Positions 54,398 through 64,000 of a stretch of DNA of 64,000 bases are shown here, in pieces (the stretch's first letter is position 1; each line of letters opens with the position of its first letter). Location of the stretch: NCBI GenBank assembly GCA_950106755.1, contig CATNNA010000001.1:1550001-1614000 (forward strand), in the 5' to 3' direction. The notes beneath the pieces are model-generated. The model saw only the letters and a list, made by a program, of their open reading frames with translations. It made no database searches and was not told where the DNA came from. The stretch comes from Climacium dendroides. Its lineage: Eukaryota; Streptophyta; Bryopsida; Hypnales; Climaciaceae. The position numbers and the translations under genes were made by a program.

Positions 54398-57300
54398 ATG
54401 GAAAAACTTCATTTTAAGACAACCCTATTGATTTCCGACACTCTCTTCTTCATGTGAAATGGATTTCAAAACAAATACTGTAAAAATCATGCTGTATTGA
54501 AGAGAACCCAAACCAATAAATTATATGGGTTTCGCGTGCAAGCATGTCCAAAAACGTAACACACAAGTTGCAAATGTTCAAAATAATTAGGATTCATGGA
54601 AAAACTTAATTTTTAGACAACCCTATTGATTTCCGACACTCTCTCTTCATGTGAAATGGATTTCAAAACAAATACTGTAAAAATCATGCTGTATTGAAGA
54701 GAACCCAAACCAATAAATTATATGGGTTTCGCGTGCAAGCATGTCCAAAAACGTAACACACAAGTTGCAAATGTTCAAAATAATTAGGATTCATGGAAAA
54801 ACCTAATTTTTAGACAACCCTATTGATTTCCGACACTCTCTTCTTCATTTGAAATGGATTTCAAAACAAATACTGTAAAAATCATGCTGTATTCAATAGA
54901 AGCCAAACCAATAAATTATATGGGTTTCACGTCCAAGCATGTCCAAAAACGTAACACACAAGTTGCAAATGTTCAAAATAATTAGGATTCATGGAAAAAC
55001 CTAATTTTTAGACAACCCTATTGATTTCCGACACTCTCTTGTTCATATGAAATGGATTTCAAAACAAATACTGTAAAAATCATGCTGTATTCAATAGAAT
55101 CCAAACCAATAAATTATATGGGTTTGACGTGCAAGCATGTCCAAAAACGTAACACACAAGTTGCAATTGTTCAAAATAATTAGGATTCATGGAAAAACTT
55201 CATTTTAAGACAACCCTATTGATTTCCGACACTCTCTTCTTCATGTGAAATGGATTTCAAAACAAATACTGTAAAAATCATGCTGTATTGAAGAGAACCC
55301 AAACCAATAAATTATATGGGTTTCGCGTGCAAGCATGTCCAAAAACGTAACACACAAGTTGCAAATGTTCAAAATAATTAGGATTCATGGAAAAACTTAA
55401 TTTTTAGACAACCCTATTGATTTCCGACACTCTCTCTTCATGTGAAATGGATTTCAAAACAAATACTGTAAAAATCATGCTGTATTGAAGAGAACCCAAA
55501 CCAATAAATTATATGGGTTTCGCGTGCAAGCATGTCCAAAAACGTAACACACAAGTTGCAAATGTTCAAAATAATTAGGATTCATGGAAAAACCTAATTT
55601 TTAGACAACCCTATTGATTTCCGACACTCTCTTCTTCATTTGAAATGGATTTCAAAACAAATACTGTAAAAATCATGCTGTATTCAATAGAAGCCAAACC
55701 AATAAATTATATGGGTTTCACGTCCAAGCATGTCCAAAAACGTAACACACAAGTTGCAAATGTTCAAAATAATTAGGATTCATGGAAAAACCTAATTTTT
55801 AGACAACCCTATTGATTTCCGACACTCTCTTGTTCATATGAAATGGATTTCAAAACAAATACTGTAAAAATCATGCTGTATTCAATAGAATCCAAACCAA
55901 TAAATTATATGGGTTTGACGTGCAAGCATGTCCAAAAACGTAACACACAAGTTGCAATTGTTCAAAATAATTAGGATTCATGGAAAAACCTAATTTTAAG
56001 ACAACCCTATTGATTTCCGACACTCTCTTCTTCATTTGAAATGGATTTCAAAACAAATACTGTAAAAATCATGCTGTATTCAATAGAAGCCAAACCAATA
56101 AATTATATGGGTTTCACGTCCAAGCATGTCCAAAAACGTAACACACAAGTTGCAATTGTTCAAAATAATTAGGATTCATGGAAAAACTTCATTTTAAGAC
56201 AACCCTATTGATTTCCGACACTCTCTTCTTCATGTGAAATGGATTTCAAAACAAATACTGTAAAAATCATGCTGTATTGAAGAGAACCCAAACCAATAAA
56301 TTATATGGGTTTGACGTGCAAGCATGTCCAAAAACGTAACACACAAGTTGCAAATGTTCAAAATAATTAGGATTCATGGAAAAACTTAATTTTTAGACAA
56401 CCCTATTGATTTCCGACACTCTCTCTTCATGTGAAATGGATTTCAAAACAAATACTGTAAAAATCATGCTGTATTGAAGAGAACCCAAACCAATAAATTA
56501 TATGGGTTTCGCGTGCAAGCATGTCCAAAAACGTAACACACAAGTTGCAAATGTTCAAAATAATTAGGATTCATGGAAAAACCTAATTTTTAGACAACCC
56601 TATTGATTTCCGACACTCTCTTCTTCATTTGAAATGGATTTCAAAACAAATACTGTAAAAATCATGCTGTATTCAATAGAAGCCAAACCAATAAATTATA
56701 TGGGTTTCACGTCCAAGCATGTCCAAAAACGTAACACACAAGTTGCAAATGTTCAAAATAATTAGGATTCATGGAAAAACCTAATTTTTAGACAACCCTA
56801 TTGATTTCCGACACTCTCTTGTTCATATGAAATGGATTTCAAAACAAATACTGTAAAAATCATGCTGTATTCAATAGAATCCAAACCAATAAATTATATG
56901 GGTTTGACGTGCAAGCATGTCCAAAAACGTAACACACAAGTTGCAATTGTTCAAAATAATTAGGATTCATGGAAAAACCTAATTTTAAGACAACCCTATT
57001 GATTTCCGACACTCTCTTCTTCATGTGAAATGGATTTCAAAACAAATACTGTAAAAATCATGCTGTATTGAAGAGAACCCAAACCAATAAATTATATGGG
57101 TTTCGCGTGCAAGCATGTCCAAAAACGTAACACACAAGTTGCAAATGTTCAAAATAATTAGGATTCATGGAAAAACTTAATTTTTAGACAACCCTATTGA
57201 TTTCCGACACTCTCTCTTCATGTGAAATGGATTTCAAAACAAATACTGTAAAAATCATGCTGTATTGAAGAGAACCCAAACCAATAAATTATATGGGTTT

Positions 57301-59150
57301 CGCGTGCAAGCATGTCCAAAAACGTAACACACAAGTTGCAAATGTTCAAAATAATTAGGATTCATGGAAAAACCTAATTTTTAGACAACCCTATTGATTT
57401 CCGACACTCTCTTCTTCATTTGAAATGGATTTCAAAACAAATACTGTAAAAATCATGCTGTATTCAATAGAAGCCAAACCAATAAATTATATGGGTTTCA
57501 CGTCCAAGCATGTCCAAAAACGTAACACACAAGTTGCAAATGTTCAAAATAATTAGGATTCATGGAAAAACCTAATTTTTAGACAACCCTATTGATTTCC
57601 GACACTCTCTTGTTCATATGAAATGGATTTCAAAACAAATACTGTAAAAATCATGCTGTATTCAATAGAATCCAAACCAATAAATTATATGGGTTTGACG
57701 TGCAAGCATGTCCAAAAACGTAACACACAAGTTGCAATTGTTCAAAATAATTAGGATTCATGGAAAAACCTAATTTTAAGACAACCCTATTGATTTCCGA
57801 CACTCTCTTCTTCATTTGAAATGGATTTCAAAACAAATACTGTAAAAATCATGCTGTATTCAATAGAAGCCAAACCAATAAATTATATGGGTTTCACGTC
57901 CAAGCATGTCCAAAAACGTAACACACAAGTTGCAATTGTTCAAAATAATTAGGATTCATGGAAAAACTTCATTTTAAGACAACCCTATTGATTTCCGACA
58001 CTCTCTTCTTCATGTGAAATGGATTTCAAAACAAATACTGTAAAAATCATGCTGTATTGAAGAGAACCCAAACCAATAAATTATATGGGTTTGACGTGCA
58101 AGCATGTCCAAAAACGTAACACACAAGTTGCAAATGTTCAAAATAATTAGGATTCATGGAAAAACTTAATTTTTAGACAACCCTATTGATTTCCGACACT
58201 CTCTCTTCATGTGAAATGGATTTCAAAACAAATACTGTAAAAATCATGCTGTATTGAAGAGAACCCAAACCAATAAATTATATGGGTTTCGCGTGCAAGC
58301 ATGTCCAAAAACGTAACACACAAGTTGCAAATGTTCAAAATAATTAGGATTCATGGAAAAACCTAATTTTTAGACAACCCTATTGATTTCCGACACTCTC
58401 TTCTTCATTTGAAATGGATTTCAAAACAAATACTGTAAAAATCATGCTGTATTCAATAGAAGCCAAACCAATAAATTATATGGGTTTCACGTCCAAGCAT
58501 GTCCAAAAACGTAACACACAAGTTGCAAATGTTCAAAATAATTAGGATTCATGGAAAAACCTAATTTTTAGACAACCCTATTGATTTCCGACACTCTCTT
58601 GTTCATATGAAATGGATTTCAAAACAAATACTGTAAAAATCATGCTGTATTCAATAGAATCCAAACCAATAAATTATATGGGTTTGACGTGCAAGCATGT
58701 CCAAAAACGTAACACACAAGTTGCAATTGTTCAAAATAATTAGGATTCATGGAAAAACCTAATTTTAAGACAACCCTATTGATTTCCGACACTCTCTTCT
58801 TCATGTGAAATGGATTTCAAAACAAATACTGTAAAAATCATGCTGTATTGAAGAGAACCCAAACCAATAAATTATATGGGTTTCGCGTGCAAGCATGTCC
58901 AAAAACGTAACACACAAGTTGCAAATGTTCAAAATAATTAGGATTCATGGAAAAACTTAATTTTTAGACAACCCTATTGATTTCCGACACTCTCTCTTCA
59001 TGTGAAATGGATTTCAAAACAAATACTGTAAAAATCATGCTGTATTGAAGAGAACCCAAACCAATAAATTATATGGGTTTCGCGTGCAAGCATGTCCAAA
59101 AACGTAACACACAAGTTGCAAATGTTCAAAATAATTAGGATTCATGGAAA
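54398..59150. repeat. 9-monomer HOR (1,780 bp) built on a 4-mer (791 bp)
   Basis: 'gttcatatg' units fall at 55,041, 55,832, 56,821, 57,612 and 58,601. Their spacing alternates 791 and 989 bp, that is four and five units each minus one base. Full copies are 54,398-56,177 and 56,178-57,957, with a third from 57,958 to about 59,150. Each 4-mer has one 197 bp unit ('ctctctcttcatgtg'). The added fifth unit has 'cttcatttg' with 'cacgtccaag' and 'gcaattgttc'. Confidence 0.87.
54596..54792. repeat. 197-bp monomer variant (first of six)
   Basis: A single-base deletion in the pyrimidine run after 'gacac' ('ctctctcttcat' for 'ctctcttcttcat'). The same variant recurs in the units starting at 55,387, 56,376, 57,167, 58,156 and 58,947, always in the same HOR position. 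It marks one founder unit and the copies made from it. Confidence 0.88.
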
Positions 59151-62100
59151 AACTTAATTTTTAGACAACCCTATTGCTTTCCTACACTCTCTTCTTCATT
59201 TGAAATGGATTTCAAAACAAATACTGTAAAAATCATGCTGTATTCAATAGAAGCCAAACCAATAAATTATATGGGTTTCACGTGCAAGCATGTCCAAAAA
59301 CGTAACACACAAGTTGCAAATGTTCAAAATAATTAGGATTCATGGAAAAACTTAATTTTTAGACAACCCTATTGATTTCCGACACTCTCTTGTTCATGTG
59401 AAATGGATTTCAAAACAAATACTGTAAAAATCATGCTGTATTCAATAGAAGCCAAACCAATAAATTATATGGGTTTCACGTGCAAGCATGTCCAAAAACG
59501 TAACACACAAGTTGCAAATGTTCAAAATAATTAGGATTCATGGAAAAACTTAATTTTAAGACAACCCTATTGCTTTCCGACACTCTCTTCTTCATTTGAA
59601 ATGGATTTCAAAACAAATACTGTAAAAATCATGTTGTATTCAATAGAATCCAAACCAATAAATTATATGGGTTTGACGTCCAAGCATGTCCAAAAACGTA
59701 ACACACAAGTTGCAAATGTTCAAAATAATTAGGATTCATGGAAAAACTTAATTTTTAGACAACCCTATTGATTTCCGACACTCTCTTCTTCATGTGAAAT
59801 GGATTTCAAAACAAATACTGTAAAAATCATGCTGTATTGAAGAGAACCCAAACCAATAAATTATATGGGTTTCGCGTGCAAGCATGTCCAAAAACTTAAC
59901 ACACAAGTTGCAAATGTTCAAAATAATTAGGATTCATGGAAAAACTTAATTTTTAGACAACCCTATTGATTTCCGACACTCTCTTGTTCATGTGAAATGG
60001 ATTTCAAAACAAATACTGTGAAAATCATGCTGTATTCAATAGAAGCCAAACCAATAAATTATGTGGGTTTGACGTGCAACGATGTCCAAAAACGTAACAC
60101 ACAAGTTGCAAATGTTCAAAATAATTAGGATTCATGGAAAAACTTAATTTTTAGACAACCCTATTGATTTCCGACACTCTCTTCTTCATGTGAAATGGAT
60201 TTCAAAACAAATACTGTAAAAATCATGATGTATTGAAGAGAACCCAAACCAATAAATTATATGGGTTTCACGTGCAAGCATGTCCAAAAACGTAACACAC
60301 AAGTTGCAAATGTTCAAAATAATTAGGATTCATGGAAAAACCTAATTTTTAGACAACCCTATTGATTTCCGACACTCTCTTGTTCATGTGAAATGGATTT
60401 CAAAACAAATACTGTAAAAATCATGCTGTATTCAATAGAATCCAAACCAATAAATTATATGGGTTTCACGTGCAAGCATGTCCAAAAACGTAACACACAA
60501 GTTGCAAATGTTCAAAATAATTAGGATTCATGGAAAAACTTAATTTTAAGACAACCCTATTGCTTTCCGACACTCTCTTCTTCATTTGAAATGGATTTCA
60601 AAACAAATACTGTAAAAATCATGTTGTATTCAATAGAATCCAAACCAATAAATTATATGGGTTTGACGTGCAAGCATGTACAAAAACGTAACACACAAGT
60701 TGCAAATGTTCAAAATAATTAGGATTCATGGAAAAACTTAATTTTTAGACAACCCTATTGATTTCCGACACTCTCTTCTTCATGTGAAATGGATTTCAAA
60801 ACAAATACTGTAAAAATCATGCTGTATTCAATAGAAGCCAAACCAATAAATTATATGGGTTTCACGTGCAAGCATGTCCAAAAACGTAACACACAAGTTG
60901 CAAATGTTCAAAATAATTAGGATTCATGGAAAAACTTAATTTTTAGACAACCCTATTGCTTTCCGACACTCTCTTGTTCATTTGAAATGGATTTCAAAAC
61001 AAATACTGTAAAAATCATGCTGTATTGAAGAGAAGCCAAACCAATAAATTATATGGGTTTCACGTGCAAGCATGTCCAAAAACGTAACACACAAGTTGCA
61101 AATGTTCAAAATAATTAGGATTCATGGAAAAACCTAATTTTTAGACAACCCTATTGATTTCCGACACTCTCTTCTTCATTTGAAATGGATTTCAAAACAA
61201 ATACTGTAAAAATCATGCTGTATTCAATAGAAGCCAAACCAATAAATTATATGGGTTTCACGTGCAAGCATGTCCAAAAACGTAACACACAAGTTGCAAA
61301 TGTTCAAAATAATTAGGATTCATGGAAAAACTTAATTTTAAGACAACCCTATTGATTTCCGACACTCTCTTGTTCATGTGAAATGGATTTCAAAACAAAT
61401 ACTGTAAAAATCATGCTGTATTCAATAGAAGCCAAACCAATAAATTATATGGGTTTGACGTGCAAGCATGTCCAAAAACGTAACACACAAGTTGCAAATG
61501 TTCAAAATAATTAGGATTCATGGAAAAACCTAATTTTTAGACAACCCTATTGATTTCCGACACTCTCTTCTTCATTTGAAATGGATTTCAAAACAAATAC
61601 TGTAAAAATCATGCTGTATTCAATAGAAGCCAAACCAATAAATTATATGGGTTTCACGTCCAAGCATGTCCAAAAACGTAACACACAAGTTGCAAATGTT
61701 CAAAATAATTAGGATTCATGGAAAAACCTAATTTTTAGACAACCCTATTGATTTCCGACACTCTCTTGTTCATATGAAATGGATTTCAAAACAAATACTG
61801 TAAAAATCATGCTGTATTCAATAGAATCCAAACCAATAAATTATATGGGTTTGACGTGCAAGCATGTCCAAAAACGTAACACACAAGTTGCAATTGTTCA
61901 AAATAATTAGGATTCATGGAAAAACTTCATTTTAAGACAACCCTATTGCTTTCCGACACTCTCTTCTTCATTTGAAATGGATTTCAAAACAAATACTGTA
62001 AAAATCATGTTGTATTCAATAGAATCCAAACCAATAAATTATATGGGTTTGACGTGCAAGCATGTCCAAAAACGTAACACACAAGTTGCAAATGTTCAAA

Positions 62101-63305
62101 ATAATTAGGATTCATGGAAAAACTTAATTTTTAGACAACCCTATTGATTTCCGACACTCTCTTCTTCATGTGAAATGGATTTCAAAACAAATACTGTAAA
62201 AATCATGATGTATTGAAGAGAACCCAAACCAATAAATTATATGGGTTTGACGTGCAAGCATGTCCAAAAACGTAACACACAAGTTGCAAATGTTCAAAAT
62301 AATTAGGATTCATGGAAAAACTTAATTTTTAGACAACCCTATTGATTTCCGACACTCTCTTGTTCATGTGAAATGGATTTCAAAACAAATACTGTAAAAA
62401 TCATGCTGTATTGAAGAGAAGCCAAACCAATAAATTATATGGGTTTGACGTGCAACGATGTCCAAAAACGTAACACACAAGTTGCAAATGTTCAAAATAA
62501 TTAGGATTCATGGAAAAACCTAATTTTTAGACAACCCTATTGATTTCCGACACTCTCTTCTTCATTTGAAATGGATTTCAAAACAAATACTGTAAAAATC
62601 ATGCTGTATTCAATAGAAGCCAAACCAATAAATTATATGGGTTTCACGTGCAAGCATGTCCAAAAACGTAACACACAAGTTGCAAATGTTCAAAATAATT
62701 AGGATTCATGGAAAAACTTAATTTTTAGACAACCCTATTAATTTCCGACACTCTCTTGTTCATGTGAAATGGATTTCAAAACAAATACTGTAAAAATCAT
62801 GCTGTATTCAATAGAAGCCAAACCAATAAATTATATGGGTTTGACGTGCAAGCATGTCCAAAAACGTAACACACAAGTTGCAAATGTTCAAAATAATTAG
62901 GATTCATGGAAAAACTTAATTTTAAGACAACCCTATTGCTTTCCGACACTCTCTACTTCATTTGAAATGGATTTCAAAACAAATACTGTAAAAATCATGT
63001 TGTATTCAATAGAATCCAAACCAATAAATTATATGGGTTTGACGTGCAAGCATGTCCAAAAACGTAACACACAAGTTGCAAATGTTCAAAATAATTAGGA
63101 TTCATGGAAAAACTTAATTTTTAGACAACCCTATTGATTTCCGACACTCTCTTCTTCATGTGAAATGGATTTCAAAACAAATACTGTAAAAATCATGCTG
63201 TATTCAATAGAATCCAAACCAATAAATTATATGGGTTTGACGTGCAAGCATGTCCAAAAACGTAACACACAAGTTGCAAATGTTCAAAATAATTAGGATT
63301 CATGG

Positions 63306-63553
63306 AAAAACTTCATTTTAAGACAACCCTATTGCTTTCCTACATTGTCTTCTTCATTTGAAATGGATTTCAAAACAAACACTCGAAAAATCATGCTGTA
63401 TTGAATACAAACCAAACCAATAAATTATATGGGTTTGACTTAGAAGCATGTCCAAAAACAAAACACACAAGTTGCAATTGTTCAGAATAATTAGGATTCA
63501 TGGAAAAACTTCATTTTAAGACAACCCTATTGCTTTCCTACATTGTCTTCTTC
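63306..63553. repeat. Family A island inside family B
   Basis: One complete A unit and the first part of the next interrupt B sequence: 'cttcattttaag', 'ctacattgtcttc', 'aacactcgaaa', 'gaatacaaacc', 'gacttagaag', 'aaaacaaaacac' and 'ttcagaataa'. The second unit (63,500) returns to B between 'ttgtcttcttcat' and 'gtgaaatgg'. It lies more than 21 kb from the nearest A sequence at 41,530. Codon 20 is TGA, so no open frame. Confidence 0.88.
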
Positions 63554-64000
63554 ATGTGAAATGGATTTCAAAACAAATACTGTAAAAATCATGCTGTATT
63601 CAATAGAATCCAAACCAATAAATTATATGGGTTTGACGTGCAAGCATGTCCAAAAACGTAACACACAAGTTGCAAATGTTCAAAATAATTAGGATTCATG
63701 GAAAAACTTAATTTTTAGACAACCCTATTGATTTCCGACACTCTCTTGTTCATGTGAAATGGATTTCAAAACAAATACTGTAAAAATCATGCTGTATTGA
63801 AGAGAAGCCAAACCAATAAATTATATGGGTTTGACGTGCAACGATGTCCAAAAACGTAACACACAAGTTGCAAATGTTCAAAATAATTAGGATTCATGGA
63901 AAAACCTAATTTTTAGACAACCCTATTGATTTCCGACACTCTCTTCTTCATTTGAAATGGATTTCAAAACAAATACTGTAAAAATCATGCTGTATTCAAT

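Larger units (their letters stand above)
49583..62650. promoter_or_regulatory. Recurrent CACGTG palindromes in late family B units
   Basis: 'gtttcacgtgcaag' units contain CACGTG, the E-box/G-box core bound by bHLH and some bZIP factors in many eukaryotes. The first is at 49,583 and the last at 62,645, with others at 50,771 and 51,761. Sister units have GACGTG, CGCGTG or CACGTC at the same place. Seen in sequence; binding is inference. Confidence 0.35.
41528..63305. repeat. Satellite family B domain
   Basis: Continuous B units. Up to about 49,490 a first sub-type prevails ('ctttcctacac' or 'ctttccgacac', 'gacgtgcaag'). After that a second sub-type prevails ('gatttccgacac', 'ttcatgtgaaatgg', 'gtttcacgtgcaag' or 'gtttcgcgtgcaag', 'cctaatttttagac'). 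In the frame used by the open A units, B units are closed by TAA in 'aaaacgtaac', and many also by TAG in 'aatttttagac'. No coding potential was seen. Confidence 0.93.
1..64000. repeat. 198-bp satellite DNA array (whole window)
   Basis: The same 198 bp unit repeats head to tail from the first base to the last, about 323 times. Unit starts (ATG after 'ggattc') run from 148 to 63,896, a distance of 322 x 198 minus 8, and eight single-base deletions account for the shortfall. No inversion, transposon, unique spacer or gene interrupts it. The most constant blocks are 'gacaaccctatt', 'tggatttcaaaacaaa', 'ccaataaattat', 'acacacaagttgca' and 'ttcaaaataattagg'. One consensus unit counted by hand has 61 G+C of 198. 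Length, uniformity and HOR structure fit a eukaryotic centromeric or heterochromatic satellite; the location is inferred. I do not recognise the family. Confidence 0.98.

Noticed and set aside
1..64000. CRISPR array (regular direct repeats)
   Set aside because: The whole 198 bp unit repeats with no unique spacers, and no cas genes are present.
1..64000. Tandem gene array such as 5S rDNA, histone or snRNA genes
   Set aside because: No part of the 198 bp unit resembles a 5S internal control region, tRNA A/B boxes or snRNA motifs, and histone genes would not fit in a unit this short.
1..64000. CENP-B box
   Set aside because: The required TTCG-N4-A-N2-CGGG core is absent on both strands of both family consensus units; 'ctcgaaaa' gives only a TTCG fragment.
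1..64000. One long repetitive protein read through successive units
   Set aside because: Although 198 is a multiple of three, the in-frame TAA in 'ttcaaaataatt' ends the frame in every unit, and no frame on either strand exceeds 62 codons.
1..64000. Artefact of assembly (artificial repetition)
   Set aside because: Units carry ordered sub-type variants, two families and nested HORs, which an assembler loop would not make. A local false duplication, for example of 6,137 or 4,950 bp, cannot be excluded without reads.

Overview
The whole 64 kb window is one uninterrupted satellite DNA array from a eukaryotic genome. It has no recognisable gene, RNA gene, transposon or unique sequence. The unit is 198 bp, about 31% G+C by hand count of one consensus unit, and always head to tail in the same orientation. 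Taking the ATG that follows 'ggattc' as base 1 of a unit, units start at 148 and the last start is at 63,896. That distance is 63,748 bp, which is 322 x 198 minus 8. I can place eight single-base deletions (near 24,106, 30,242, 54,641, 55,431, 56,421, 57,211, 58,201 and 58,991), and they account for the whole difference. The array therefore holds about 323 units with no net insertion. This is the architecture of a centromeric, pericentromeric or other heterochromatic satellite. I do not recognise the monomer, so the taxon is open. It is not, by eye, any of the familiar 155-180 bp plant or primate centromeric repeats.

There are two monomer families. Family A fills 1-20,150 and 20,780-34,660. 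Its markers are 'cttcattttaag', 'aacactcgaaa', 'gaatacaaacc', 'gacttagaag' or 'gacgtggaag', and 'aaaacaaaac'. Family B fills most of 41,530-63,305 and the end. Its markers are 'cttaatttt', 'aatactgtaaa', 'caatagaatcc' or 'gaagagaaccc', 'gacgtgcaag', and 'aaaacgtaac'. The two meet in a patchwork at about 34,660-41,530. A three-monomer B island lies in A at about 20,152-20,780, and a one-monomer A island lies deep in B at about 63,306-63,553. From about 49,490 a B sub-type dominates, with 'gatttccgacac', 'ttcatgtg', and 'cacgtg' or 'cgcgtg'.

On top of the 198 bp unit sit many local higher-order repeats (HORs): 25-mer (4,950 bp), 13-mer (2,574), 3-mer (594), 31-mer (6,137), 7-mer (1,386), 5-mer (990), 11-mer (2,178), 6-mer (1,188, twice independently), 18-mer spacing (3,564), 8-mer (1,584), and a 9-mer (1,780) built on a 4-mer (791). 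Different stretches have therefore been amplified separately and recently, by unequal exchange or a similar process.

The 198 bp length is a multiple of three, and family A units carry a nearly open frame. Six units are open for 62 codons (2722, 5296, 23512, 23710, 29649, 29847) and would encode a small protein with a signal-peptide-like start and three cysteines. Nearly all the others are closed by a TGA or TAA at codon 20, inside a short palindrome. I treat these as incidental or fossil frames, not genes. All coordinates and periods come from reading the sequence by hand; sub-array edges are approximate to tens of bases unless given at a monomer start.
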